From Candidatus Avimicrobium faecavium (GTDB lineage Bacteria > Bacillota > Clostridia > Oscillospirales > Ruminococcaceae): a DNA stretch of 17,667 nucleotides. The notes under the pieces were generated by a model. The model searched no databases and was not told the DNA's origin. It saw only the letters and a program-made list of their open reading frames with translations. The position numbers were made by a program, and so were the translations under genes. The stretch is from contig CAJFQR010000019.1 of NCBI GenBank assembly GCA_904419105.1, positions 1 through 17,667 of the forward strand. The letters are read 5' to 3'. Shown one piece after another: positions 1 to 10,002 of the stretch; the first letter of the stretch is position 1; every line of letters starts with the position of its first letter.

Positions 1-2775
<2,775 letters not shown>

Positions 2776-2801
2776 GCCCCGCGGGATGCAGAATCTCTGA
2801 T

Positions 2802-2838
2802 AAAAAGGCCGGTCGCCTGCGGGTGATCCGGCCTTTTT
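2802..2838 (+). terminator. Intrinsic terminator of rpoC
   Basis: An 11-bp perfect stem (AAAAAGGCCGG with CCGGCCTTTTT) is extended inward across one bulged base by five further pairs (one G-U) to a TGCG loop closed by C-G, which is a UNCG-type tetraloop. The 3' arm ends in TTTTT. It starts 26 nt after the rpoC stop and cleanly separates rpoBC transcription from the str operon. Confidence 0.93.
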
Positions 2839-2861
2839 GGACGGCCGGCGGGGAAAATGCG

Positions 2862-2900
2862 GGAAAATCTCCGTTTTACACAAAAAACAGGGGATTTTCC
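2862..2900. repeat. 8-bp inverted repeat upstream of the str promoter
   Basis: GGAAAATC at 2862-2869 is inverted as GATTTTCC at 2893-2900, separated by 23 nt that contain an A-tract (ACACAAAAAACAG). The right arm ends two bases before the -35 hexamer of the rpsL promoter. A near-direct copy of the left arm, GGGGAAAAT, lies just upstream at about 2850-2858. It may be a protein-binding site or an UP-like AT-rich element; this is inference. Confidence 0.4.
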
Positions 2901-2902
2901 TG

Positions 2903-2932
2903 TTGACAAGGCCAGCCGTCAGTTGGTATAAT
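2903..2932 (+). promoter_or_regulatory. Sigma-A promoter of the str operon (rpsL)
   Basis: Both hexamers are perfect consensus: TTGACA at 2903-2908 and TATAAT at 2927-2932, with an 18-nt spacer. A TGG triplet directly before TATAAT makes it an extended -10 promoter, and A/T-rich tracts lie upstream. The transcription start would be near 2939, giving a leader of about 80 nt. Such strength fits a ribosomal-protein and elongation-factor operon. Confidence 0.92.
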
Positions 2933-2963
2933 TAGTTTTCGGGTGGCGTCATAGCGTCCGCCC

Positions 2964-2981
2964 GCCTGCCCTGCGGCAGGC
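2964..2981 (+). other. Hairpin in the rpsL leader
   Basis: GCCTGCC at 2964-2970 pairs with GGCAGGC at 2975-2981 around a CTGC loop. It is not followed by a T-tract, so it is not a terminator. It sits in the 5' leader about 25 nt before the Shine-Dalgarno AAGGAGGTG (3007-3015). It could stabilise the mRNA or serve in regulation; no function is shown. Confidence 0.5.
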
Positions 2982-3019
2982 AAAACCCTACCATCATTTT
3001 TCAAGTAAGGAGGTGCAAT

Positions 3020-3442
3020 ATGCCAACCTTTAACCAGCTGGTTCGCAAGGGCCGTGAGACCCAGGCGAAGAAGTCCACAGCCCCTGCGCTGCAGAGAGGA
3101 TGGAACGCACAGAAGAGAATCGCTACCAATCAGAGCTCTCCTCAGAAGAGAGGTGTCTGCACGGCGATCCGTACCCAGACCCCGAAGAAGCCGAACTCGG
3201 CTCTCCGCAAGGTGGCGAGAGTGCGTCTCTCCAACGGGATGGAGGTCTCTTCCTACATTCCGGGCGAGGGCCACAACCTGCAGGAGCACTCCGTCGTGCT
3301 GATCCGCGGCGGCCGTGTCAAGGATCTTCCCGGTGTGCGTTACCACATCATCCGCGGTACTCTGGATACCCAGGGTGTCGCCAACCGGATGCAGGCCCGC
3401 TCCAAGTACGGCGCCAAGCGCCCGAAGGCCGGCAAGAAGTAA
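3020..3442 (+). CDS. rpsL: 30S ribosomal protein S12
   Basis: This is S12 of the 30S decoding centre, 140 aa against 138 in B. subtilis. It opens with MPTFNQLVRKGR and carries the signatures PKKPNSALRK (residues 55-64) and GEGHNLQEHSVVLIRGGRVKDLPGVRYH after residue 81 (seen in two halves). Lys56, whose substitutions give streptomycin resistance in B. subtilis, is the wild-type residue, as is Lys101. Asp102 corresponds to the Asp that RimO methylthiolates in other bacteria. The ATG at 3020 has an ideal Shine-Dalgarno AAGGAGGTG four bases upstream. It is the first gene of the str operon. Unlike Bacillus, there is no L7Ae-like gene between rpoC and rpsL. Confidence 0.98.
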   Translation: MPTFNQLVRKGRETQAKKSTAPALQRGWNAQKRIATNQSSPQKRGVCTAIRTQTPKKPNSALRKVARVRLSNGMEVSSYIPGEGHNLQEHSVVLIRGGRVKDLPGVRYHIIRGTLDTQGVANRMQARSKYGAKRPKAGKK

Positions 3443-3579
3443 GCGTTAAAAACTAAAGGTTCGCTATTGTATCGTTCGAAATAGACCGCACCGCGGTTTG
3501 CTTCGGCCGGATCTTAGCTGACGGGAGTTTTTTAACTAACGAGTACCAATGATATCATTCTGTGAAGGAGGGAAGCGAA
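3443..3579 (+). other. Structured rpsL-rpsG intercistronic region
   Basis: This 137-nt spacer is long for two genes of one operon; rpsG-fusA is separated by only 54 nt. It holds small possible hairpins: ACCGC/GCGGT at 3485-3497, and CTATT/AATAG across the 11-nt interval to its left. There is also a TTTTTT run at 3528-3533 without a strong stem directly before it. I see no convincing promoter. In E. coli the matching spacer binds S7 for autogenous control; an equivalent role here is inference. Confidence 0.4.
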
Positions 3580-4050
3580 GTGCCAAGAAGAGGTCAGGTT
3601 GCAAAGCGCGATGTACTGGTAGACCCGCTCTACAATTCCAAGATGGTCACCCGTCTGGTCAACAGCATCATGCTCGACGGCAAGAAGGGTGTAGCCCAGA
3701 AAATCGTATACGGCGCATTCGATATCGTTCGTGAAAAGACGGGCAGTGAGCCCCTGGAGGTCTTTGAGAAGGCCCTGGAGAACATCATGCCCGTACTGGA
3801 GGTCAAGGCCCGCCGTGTGGGCGGCGCCACCTACCAGGTGCCCATGGAGGTCCGCCCCGAGAGACGGCAGACCCTGGGCCTGCGCTGGCTGACTACCTAT
3901 GCCAGAGCCCGCGGCGAGCGCACCATGCAGGAGAAGCTGGCCGCCGAGATCATCGACGCGTCCAATAACCTGGGCGGCGCCGTCAAGAAGCGTGAGGATA
4001 CCCACAAGATGGCAGAGGCCAACCGTGCGTTTGCCCACTACAGATGGTAA
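3580..4050 (+). CDS. rpsG: 30S ribosomal protein S7
   Basis: S7 nucleates assembly of the 30S head by binding the 3' major domain of 16S rRNA. The protein starts PRRGQVAKRDVL and has the conserved DPLYNSKMVTRLVNSIM (residues 15-31) and GGATYQVPMEVRPERRQTLG (81-100). The start is taken as GTG at 3580. It lies eight bases after the Shine-Dalgarno AAGGAGG (3565-3571) and gives 156 aa, the Bacillus length. An earlier in-frame GTG at 3562 lies at the Shine-Dalgarno itself and would add an unrelated six-residue prefix. It is the second gene of the str operon. A non-ATG start may temper translation relative to S12, but this is inference. Confidence 0.97.
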   Translation: MPRRGQVAKRDVLVDPLYNSKMVTRLVNSIMLDGKKGVAQKIVYGAFDIVREKTGSEPLEVFEKALENIMPVLEVKARRVGGATYQVPMEVRPERRQTLGLRWLTTYARARGERTMQEKLAAEIIDASNNLGGAVKKREDTHKMAEANRAFAHYRW

Positions 4051-4104
4051 CCTTCCGCGTTATCGTATTTCATCGGATAAGCACAAACTACTAAGGAGGA
4101 CAGT

Positions 4105-6186
4105 ATGCCGAGAGACGTTTCACTGGAAAAAACTCGAAACATAGGCATAATGGCCCACATCGATGCTGGTAAGACCACCACGACCGAGCGTATCCTGTTC
4201 TATACAGGCATCAACCACAAGATGGGCGAGGTCCACGATGGCGGCGCCACCATGGACTGGATGGTCCAGGAGCAGGAGCGGGGTATCACCATTACCTCCG
4301 CCGCCACCACAGCATACTGGAAGGGCCACCGGATCAACATCATCGATACCCCCGGACACGTGGACTTCACCGTAGAGGTCGAGCGCTCCCTGCGCGTGCT
4401 CGACGGCTCGGTCACGGTCCTCAGCGCCAAGGGCGGCGTCGAGCCCCAGACCGAGACGGTCTGGCGGCAGGCCAACAAGTATATGGTTCCCAGAATGGCC
4501 TACGTCAACAAGATGGACATCATGGGCGCCGATTTTTACCATGTTCTCGATATGATGCGCACCCGCCTGCACTGCAACCCGGTAGCCATTCAGCTGCCCA
4601 TCGGTTCGGAGCAGTTCTTCAAGGGGCTGATCGACCTGGTCGAGATGAAGGCCTACATCTACAACGATGAGCTGGGCAAGGACATCTCGGTCGTGGAGAT
4701 CCCCGACGACATGAAGGAGAAGGCGGAGGAGTATCACCAGGCTCTGATCGAGGCTGCTGCCGAGCAGGACGACGATGTGATGGAGAAGTACCTCGAGGGC
4801 GAGGAGCTCTCCATCGAGGAGATCAAGGCCTGCATCCGCAAGGGCACCATCGCCAACCACATCGTACCGGTTACCTGCGGCACCTCCTATCGTAACAAGG
4901 GTATCCAGAAGCTGCTGGATGCCATCGTGGACTATATGCCCGCCCCGACCGATGTCCCGCACATCAAGGGCGTCAACCCGGAGACCGGCGAGGAGGAGGA
5001 GCGTCCCTCCACCGACAATGCGCCGTTCGCCGCGCTGGCCTTTAAAATCGCCACCGACCCCTATGTCGGCAAGCTGGGCTTCTTCCGCGTATACTCCGGT
5101 ACCGTGGACGCCGGTACCACCGTCTACAACTCCACCAAGGACGACAACGAGCGCATCGGCCGTATCCTGCAGATGCACGCCAACCACCGCAAGGACATCG
5201 AGACCTGCTACGCAGGCGATATCGCGGCGGCTGTCGGCCTGAAGAACACCACCACCGGCAACACCCTGTGCGACCCCAAGCACCCGATCATCCTCGAGTC
5301 GATGGAGTTCCCCGAACCGGTTATCCGCGTCGCGATCGAGCCCAAGACCAAGGCCGGCCAGGAGAAGATGGCCATCGCATTGGCCAAGCTGGCGGAAGAG
5401 GACCCGACCTTCAAGACCTACACCGACGAGGAGACCGGCCAGACCATCATCGCCGGTATGGGCGAGCTCCATCTGGAGATCATCGTCGACCGTCTGCTGC
5501 GTGAGTTCAAGGTCGAGGCCAACGTCGGCAAGCCGCAGGTATCCTATAAGGAGACCATCCGCAAGATGGCCGATGTGGACAACAAGTACTCCCGTCAGTC
5601 CGGCGGTAAGGGCCAGTACGGTCACGTCAAGATCCGTGTCGAGCCCAACGAGAGCGGCAAGGGGTACGAGTTCATCAACGCCATCGTCGGCGGTGCGATC
5701 CCGAAGGAGTTCATCCCGGCGGTCGACCAGGGTATCCAGGGCGCCATGCAGGCCGGTGTTCTCGCCGGGTATCCCGTCGTGGACTGCAAGGTCACCCTGT
5801 ACGATGGTTCCTACCACGAGGTAGACTCCTCCGAGATGGCCTTTAAGATCGCCGGCTCGATGGCCTTCAAGGAGGCCATGCGCAAGGCCGATCCGGTCAT
5901 CCTCGAGCCCATTATGGAAGTCACCGTCAACACCCCCGAGGAGTACATGGGCGATGTCATCGGTGACCTGAACTCCCGCCGCGGCCAGATCCGCGGTATG
6001 GAGGCCGTCTTCGGCGCGCAGGAGATCCGTGCGCTGGTCCCGCTCAGCGAGATGTTCGGTTATTCCACCGACCTGCGCAGCAAGACCCAGGGCCGCGGCA
6101 ACTACACCATGGAGCCTCACAGCTATGTCGAGGTGCCCAAGAACATTGCCGAGAAGATCATCTCCGAGCGCACCAAGAACAACTAA
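4105..6186 (+). CDS. fusA: Translation elongation factor G
   Basis: EF-G is the GTPase that drives ribosomal translocation and, with RRF, ribosome recycling. The 693-aa length is standard. The G domain is intact: P-loop AHIDAGKTT (17-25), switch I ERGITI (58-63), DTPGH (81-85) and NKMD (135-138). Domain II, domain III (GMGELHLEIIVDRLLREFKVEANVGKPQVSYKE, seen around residues 450-480) and domain IV with its RGQIRGME signature follow. The ATG at 4105 has AAGGAGGA at 4093-4100. It sits third in the str operon, 54 nt after rpsG, with no internal promoter seen, so it is probably transcribed from the rpsL promoter. I see no unusual residue or break. The sequence matches canonical EF-G rather than the ribosome-protection Tet(M) relatives. 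Confidence 0.98.
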   Translation: MPRDVSLEKTRNIGIMAHIDAGKTTTTERILFYTGINHKMGEVHDGGATMDWMVQEQERGITITSAATTAYWKGHRINIIDTPGHVDFTVEVERSLRVLDGSVTVLSAKGGVEPQTETVWRQANKYMVPRMAYVNKMDIMGADFYHVLDMMRTRLHCNPVAIQLPIGSEQFFKGLIDLVEMKAYIYNDELGKDISVVEIPDDMKEKAEEYHQALIEAAAEQDDDVMEKYLEGEELSIEEIKACIRKGTIANHIVPVTCGTSYRNKGIQKLLDAIVDYMPAPTDVPHIKGVNPETGEEEERPSTDNAPFAALAFKIATDPYVGKLGFFRVYSGTVDAGTTVYNSTKDDNERIGRILQMHANHRKDIETCYAGDIAAAVGLKNTTTGNTLCDPKHPIILESMEFPEPVIRVAIEPKTKAGQEKMAIALAKLAEEDPTFKTYTDEETGQTIIAGMGELHLEIIVDRLLREFKVEANVGKPQVSYKETIRKMADVDNKYSRQSGGKGQYGHVKIRVEPNESGKGYEFINAIVGGAIPKEFIPAVDQGIQGAMQAGVLAGYPVVDCKVTLYDGSYHEVDSSEMAFKIAGSMAFKEAMRKADPVILEPIMEVTVNTPEEYMGDVIGDLNSRRGQIRGMEAVFGAQEIRALVPLSEMFGYSTDLRSKTQGRGNYTMEPHSYVEVPKNIAEKIISERTKNN

Positions 6187-6203
6187 AAAATCTGCTTATC
6201 GAC

Positions 6204-6232
6204 TTGCATTTGCAGCTGTTTATTGCTACAAT
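6204..6232 (+). promoter_or_regulatory. Extended -10 promoter upstream of tuf
   Basis: TACAAT at 6227-6232 is preceded directly by TGC, giving an extended -10, with a weak -35 TTGCAT (6204-6209) at exactly 17 nt. The start would fall near 6239, leaving a leader of about 57 nt before tuf. This would let EF-Tu be made beyond the level of the rest of the operon. Confidence 0.68.
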
Positions 6233-6295
6233 AGTCCTATGGCAGCAGAACGATGCATGCACGATGAATCCTAAAATCAAAGGGAGGACAATAAA

Positions 6296-7495
6296 ATGGC
6301 TAAGGCACATTTTGAAAGAAACAAGCCCCATGTCAACATTGGTACCATTGGTCACGTTGACCACGGCAAGACCACTCTGACCGCTGCGATCACCAAGACC
6401 CTGTCTCTGAAGGGCGACGCCGAGTTCATGGATTACAACATGATCGATAAGGCCCCCGAGGAGAGAGAGCGCGGTATCACCATCAACACCGCTCACGTTG
6501 AGTACGAGACCGACAAGCGTCACTACGCCCATGTAGACTGCCCCGGCCATGCCGACTATGTTAAGAACATGATCACCGGTGCTGCTCAGATGGACGGCGC
6601 GATCCTGGTCGTTTCCGCTGCCGACGGCCCGATGCCCCAGACCCGTGAGCACATCCTGCTGGCCCGTCAGGTAGGCGTTCCCTACATCGTCGTGTTCCTG
6701 AACAAGGCCGACCAGGTGGACGATCCCGAGCTGATCGAGCTGGTTGAGATGGAGGTCCGTGACCTGCTCAACGAGTACGGCTTCCCCGGCGACGACACCC
6801 CGATCATCGTGGGTTCCGCTCTGGCCGCTCTGGAGGCTCCCAACGACATCAACGATCCCGCTTACAAGCCGATCCTGGAGCTGATGGATGCCGTTGACGA
6901 GTACATCCCCACCCCCGCCCGCAACGACGAGCTGCCCTTCCTGATGCCTGTTGAGGACATCTTCACCATCACCGGCCGCGGCACCGTTGCCACCGGCCGT
7001 GTAGAGCGTGGCCGTCTGAACATGGGCGATGAGGTTGAGCTGGTCGGCCTGCACGAGGAGACCTCCAAGACCGTCGTTACCGGTATCGAGATGTTCCGCA
7101 AGATCCTGGACTACGCTGAGGCCGGCGACAACATCGGCGCCCTGCTGCGTGGTGTACAGCGCACCGACATCGAGCGCGGCCAGGTTCTGTGCAAGCCCGG
7201 TTCCATCCATCCCCACACCAAGTTCCGCGGTCAGGTTTACGTCCTGAAGCAGAGCGAGGGTGGCCGTCACACTCCGTTCTTCAACAACTACCGTCCTCAG
7301 TTCTACTTCAGAACCACCGACGTTACCGGCGTCATCACCCTGCCCGAGGGCGTTGAGATGTGCATGCCCGGCGACAACGTCGAGATGGACGTTGAGCTGA
7401 TCTCCCCCATCGCGATCGAGACCGGTCTGCGGTTCGCGATCCGTGAGGGCGGCCGTACCGTTGGTTCCGGCGTTGTTATCGCCATCAACGAGTAA
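6296..7495 (+). CDS. tuf: Translation elongation factor Tu
   Basis: EF-Tu delivers aminoacyl-tRNA to the ribosomal A site as a GTP complex. The 399 residues show GHVDHGKT (19-26), RGIT (59-62), DCPGH (81-85), NKAD (136-139) and the SAL G5 motif, followed by beta-barrel domains II and III (TGRGTVATGRVERG; GGRHTPF). G4 reads NKAD where many bacteria have NKCD. The ATG at 6296 has AGGGAGGA seven bases upstream. Codon use differs from neighbours: GCT and GTT are frequent here while fusA and rpoC favour GCC and GTC, a common mark of highest-expression genes in GC-rich Firmicutes. It is the last gene of the str operon, with its own extended -10 promoter and a triple hairpin cluster downstream. Confidence 0.98.
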   Translation: MAKAHFERNKPHVNIGTIGHVDHGKTTLTAAITKTLSLKGDAEFMDYNMIDKAPEERERGITINTAHVEYETDKRHYAHVDCPGHADYVKNMITGAAQMDGAILVVSAADGPMPQTREHILLARQVGVPYIVVFLNKADQVDDPELIELVEMEVRDLLNEYGFPGDDTPIIVGSALAALEAPNDINDPAYKPILELMDAVDEYIPTPARNDELPFLMPVEDIFTITGRGTVATGRVERGRLNMGDEVELVGLHEETSKTVVTGIEMFRKILDYAEAGDNIGALLRGVQRTDIERGQVLCKPGSIHPHTKFRGQVYVLKQSEGGRHTPFFNNYRPQFYFRTTDVTGVITLPEGVEMCMPGDNVEMDVELISPIAIETGLRFAIREGGRTVGSGVVIAINE

Positions 7496-7515
7496 TCACA
7501 GCTCGCCTGTTCAAT

Positions 7516-7534
7516 AAAATACCCTGGGTATTTT
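7516..7534. repeat. Perfect 9-1-9 dyad after tuf
   Basis: AAAATACCC and GGGTATTTT flank a single central T. As RNA this would fold as a seven-bp stem with a five-base loop ending in UUUU. As DNA it is a 19-bp near-palindrome of operator type. It begins 21 bp after the tuf stop and ends two bases before the main terminator stem. It could be an extra weak terminator or a 3'-end stabiliser. Confidence 0.6.
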
Positions 7535-7535
7535 C

Positions 7536-7563
7536 CGCCGTGGCGCTTTGCCACGGCGTTTTT
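7536..7563 (+). terminator. Intrinsic terminator of tuf / str operon
   Basis: CGCCGTGGC (7536-7544) pairs perfectly with GCCACGGCG (7550-7558) around a GCTTT loop. TTTTT follows immediately at 7559-7563. Confidence 0.95.
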
Positions 7564-7582
7564 ATTAGCCCCCGCAGGCGCA

Positions 7583-7620
7583 AAAAACACCGGGCCTCCG
7601 TCTGGGGGTCCGGTGTTTTT
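7583..7620. terminator. Bidirectional terminator between convergent tuf and metK
   Basis: AAAAACACCGG (7583-7593) pairs perfectly with CCGGTGTTTTT (7610-7620), and the stem extends inward through GCCTCC/GGGGGT with G-U pairs to a GTCT loop. The A-tract on the left and T-tract on the right make it work on both strands. It backs up tuf termination on + and ends metK on -, whose stop codon is 37 bp away. Confidence 0.93.
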
Positions 7621-7657
7621 GTCAGCTATACATTTTGCCGGTGCAGGAGGGGAGGGC

Positions 7658-8851
7658 TTACTTTCCCAGCCGCTCGACGGCGGCCTTCAGGGCGCCGGTG
7701 CGGTCGGTCTTCTCCCAGGCCACGCCCAGCTCCTCCCGGCCGAAGTGGCCGTAGGCAGCCAGCTGCCGGTAGATGGGCCGGCGCAGGTCCAGCATCTTGA
7801 TGATGGCCGCCGGCCGCAGGTCAAAGACCTCCTCCACTGCGGCGTCGAGGACGCTGTCCGCCACCCGGCCGGTGCCGAAGGTGTTGACGTTGATCGAGAC
7901 CGGGTTGGCGATGCCGATGGCGTAGGCCAGCTGGATCTCACACCTGTCCGCCAGGCCGGCGGCGACGATGTTCTTGGCCACATACCGGGCGGCGTAGGCG
8001 GCAGAGCGGTCCACCTTGGTCGGGTCCTTGCCGGAGAAGGCGCCGCCGCCGTGCCGGCCGTAGCCGCCGTAGGTGTCGACGATGATCTTGCGCCCGGTGA
8101 GGCCGCTGTCCCCCTGGGGCCCGCCGACGACAAAGCGCCCGGTGGGGTTGACATAGATCTTGGTGTCCCCGTCCAGCAGCTCCGCCGGGACCACCGGCCG
8201 GATGACCTGCTCGATGATGTCGGCGCGGATCTGCCCGGTGGTGACCTCCGGGGCATGCTGGTTGGAGATGACGATGGTGTCCACCCGGCGGGGTTTATCG
8301 TCCTCGTACTCGATGGTCACCTGGGTCTTGCCGTCCGGGCGCAGGTAGGCCAGGGTCCCCTCCTTGCGCACCTGGGTCAGGCGCTTGGCCAGCTTGTGGG
8401 CCAGCGAGATGGCCAGCGGCATCAGCTCGGGGGTCTCGTTGCAGGCGTAGCCGAACATCATGCCCTGGTCGCCGGCGCCGGTGACGAACTCGTCGGTTTC
8501 GGCGCCGGATTTGTTCTCCAGGCTGTGGTCGACGCCGAGGGCGATGTCCGCCGACTGCTCGTCGATGCTGGTGATGACGCCGCAGGTGTCGGCGTCAAAG
8601 CCGAACTTGGCCCGGGTGTAGCCGATGTCCCGGATCACCTGCCGGGCGATTTTGGGGATATCCACATAGCAGCTGGTGGAGATCTCTCCCATGATGTAGA
8701 CCATGCCGGTGGTGCAGGTGGTCTCACAGGCCACACGGGCGTCCGGGTCCTTCTCCAGGATGGCGTCCAGCACCGCGTCGGAGATCTGGTCGCAGATCTT
8801 GTCGGGGTGGCCTTCGGTGACCGATTCGGATGTAAACAGATACTTTCTCAT
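7658..8851 (-). CDS. metK: S-adenosylmethionine synthetase (methionine adenosyltransferase)
   Basis: MetK makes S-adenosylmethionine from methionine and ATP, supplying methyl groups for RNA, DNA and metabolite methylation. The 397 residues are the normal length. Visible signatures are GHPDK (14-18, ATP/methionine binding), GAGDQG (125-130) and GGGAFSGKD (268-276, the P-loop-like motif). The ATG at 8851 is preceded by GAAAGGAAGG (plus positions 8858-8867). The gene converges on tuf and shares a bidirectional terminator with it. Its long leader holds a SAM-I riboswitch, so it is repressed by its own product through premature termination. No truncation or unusual residue was seen. Confidence 0.98.
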   Translation of the reverse strand: MRKYLFTSESVTEGHPDKICDQISDAVLDAILEKDPDARVACETTCTTGMVYIMGEISTSCYVDIPKIARQVIRDIGYTRAKFGFDADTCGVITSIDEQSADIALGVDHSLENKSGAETDEFVTGAGDQGMMFGYACNETPELMPLAISLAHKLAKRLTQVRKEGTLAYLRPDGKTQVTIEYEDDKPRRVDTIVISNQHAPEVTTGQIRADIIEQVIRPVVPAELLDGDTKIYVNPTGRFVVGGPQGDSGLTGRKIIVDTYGGYGRHGGGAFSGKDPTKVDRSAAYAARYVAKNIVAAGLADRCEIQLAYAIGIANPVSINVNTFGTGRVADSVLDAAVEEVFDLRPAAIIKMLDLRRPIYRQLAAYGHFGREELGVAWEKTDRTGALKAAVERLGK

Positions 8852-8906
8852 GGATGACCTTCCTTTCGTGATGACAGCAAATCCCCCTTTTCCGGTTTTT
8901 TCCGGT

Positions 8907-8936
8907 AAAAAAATACCCGGCGCGCAGACCGGGTAT
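8907..8936 (-). terminator. SAM riboswitch expression-platform terminator
   Basis: Read on the minus strand, ATACCCGG (8936-8929) pairs with CCGGGTAT (8920-8913) around an eight-base loop, followed by six T (8912-8907). It lies 8 nt beyond the aptamer and 55 nt before the metK start, so it acts as a conditional attenuator. Confidence 0.92.
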
Positions 8937-8944
8937 CATAAAAA

Positions 8945-9044
8945 CCTCATCTGCCGGTTTACCCGCAGGACTTGGCACCTTACGGCTCACACCGCAGGTT
9001 GCCGGGCATCACAGGGCCTGTTCCCTCCGCCACTCTTGATAAGG
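8945..9044 (-). promoter_or_regulatory. SAM-I (S-box) riboswitch aptamer
   Basis: The minus strand shows the conserved S-box blocks in order: CTTATCAAGAG, then GGCGGAGGGA, GGCCC, TGATGCCCGGCAACC, AAGGTGCCA and GCAGATGAGG. P1 forms from CCTTATC (9044-9038) and GATGAGG (8951-8945). SAM binding should stabilise P1 and leave the downstream terminator free to form. A competing antiterminator is visible: ACCGGCAGA (8958-8950) can pair with TCTGC and CCGG within 8928-8917, which uses the loop and 3' arm of the terminator and disrupts P4 and the edge of P1. The aptamer is well supported; the antiterminator pairing is inferred by eye. Confidence 0.96.
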
Positions 9045-9066
9045 GGAATATTCTCTTGTACACGAT

Positions 9067-9095
9067 ATACTACCACAGATCTCCCGTTCTGTCAA
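9067..9095 (-). promoter_or_regulatory. Sigma-A promoter of metK
   Basis: On the minus strand, TTGACA (9095-9090) and TAGTAT (9072-9067) are separated by 17 nt. Transcription would start near 9060, about 16 nt before the riboswitch P1. The promoter sits 28 bp beyond the stop codon of the upstream mechanosensitive channel gene. Confidence 0.8.
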
Positions 9096-9122
9096 GGAGG
9101 GAGATACAGCGGCGGGAGGCGC

Positions 9123-9950
9123 TCAGCTTCCGGTGTGGGTCAGGTGCACATCGAGCTGGTCGTAGGGGATGGAGATGCCGTTTTCGTCAAAGAGCTTTTT
9201 GACCCGTTCGTAGAGCTGGAAGGTCATCTCGGCAAAGTCGGCGTTTTTGACCCACACCCGGGTGACAATGCTGATCGAGCTGGCGCCGTGGCCGCTCATC
9301 CGCACCACCGGGGCCGGCTCGGAAAGGGCCAGGCCGGTCTCGTCGATGGCGCGCAGGATCAGCGCCCGGGCCCGGTCGTAGTCGTCGCCGTAGCCGATGG
9401 AGAAGGTCACCTCCACCCGGCGTTTTTCCTCCGCCGAGTAGTTGACGATCTTGGCGCCGGCGACCTCGTTGTTCGGGATCGAGACCCGCTTGTTGTCCAG
9501 CGTGGTGAGCACGGTGGAGAAGAGGGTGATCTCCTGGACGGTGCCGGCGGTGCCGTCGACCTCCACATAGTCGCCGAGGCCGAAGGGCTTGATGATCAGC
9601 ACCACGATGCCGCCGGCCAGCGAGCTGATGGAATCCTTGACCGCCAGCGAGATGGCCAGGCCGACCGCGCCCACCGAGGTGACCAGGGAGGTGGTGGGCA
9701 CGCCGAGGGCGTCCAGCACCGAGATGGCCAGCAGCACCAGCAGGGCGATGCGGGTGACGGTGATGATGATGTTGTGCAGCAGCGGGTCGATGCGGGTGGT
9801 GCGGTGCAGCAGCTTGCCGAGCAGGTTCAGCAGCAGGCGGATCAGCAGCCAGCCGATGACGCCGACCAGCGCGGCGTTGAGCACGGTGAGCAGCAGCCCG
9901 CCCAGCCAGCTGCCGAGCCCCGCCGCGGCGAGAAAGCCGATGTTGTTCAT
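9123..9950 (-). CDS. mscS: Small-conductance mechanosensitive ion channel (MscS family)
   Basis: This is an inner-membrane channel that opens on membrane tension and releases solutes during hypo-osmotic shock; it acts as a heptamer in the known family. The 275 residues (E. coli MscS has 286) show transmembrane helix 1 at about 15-45, helix 2 at about 60-82, and the Gly/Ala-rich pore helix at about 88-122 (TSVGAVGLAISLAVKDSISS). The MscS beta domain follows (GLGDYVEVDGTAGTVQEI, then SIPNNEV), then an alpha/beta C-terminal domain. The ATG at 9950 has GAAAGGAAGG eight bases upstream (plus 9959-9968). A longer in-frame start at 10031 would lie upstream of the predicted transcription start and is rejected. 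It reads away from pcrA and may read through into the metK leader, as no terminator is seen after it. Confidence 0.94.
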   Translation of the reverse strand: MNNIGFLAAAGLGSWLGGLLLTVLNAALVGVIGWLLIRLLLNLLGKLLHRTTRIDPLLHNIIITVTRIALLVLLAISVLDALGVPTTSLVTSVGAVGLAISLAVKDSISSLAGGIVVLIIKPFGLGDYVEVDGTAGTVQEITLFSTVLTTLDNKRVSIPNNEVAGAKIVNYSAEEKRRVEVTFSIGYGDDYDRARALILRAIDETGLALSEPAPVVRMSGHGASSISIVTRVWVKNADFAEMTFQLYERVKKLFDENGISIPYDQLDVHLTHTGS

Positions 9951-10002
9951 GGGGTGGACCTTCCTTTCGGGAAAATTGTCGCCTCCTGCGGAGGCCACAT
10001 CC

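Noticed and set aside
3562..3579. Earlier GTG start for S7
   Set aside because: The GTG sits next to the Shine-Dalgarno AAGGAGG and would add six residues not found in S7 proteins; GTG 3580 gives the standard 156 aa.
4120..6120. Open frame of 666 codons opposite fusA
   Set aside because: This is an antisense shadow of a highly conserved gene with strong codon bias; low-complexity Asp/Gly/Leu/Val composition and no Shine-Dalgarno.
7613..8857. Open plus-strand frame opposite metK
   Set aside because: It mirrors the metK frame; metK has all its signature motifs, riboswitch and promoter, whereas this frame has no recognisable domain.
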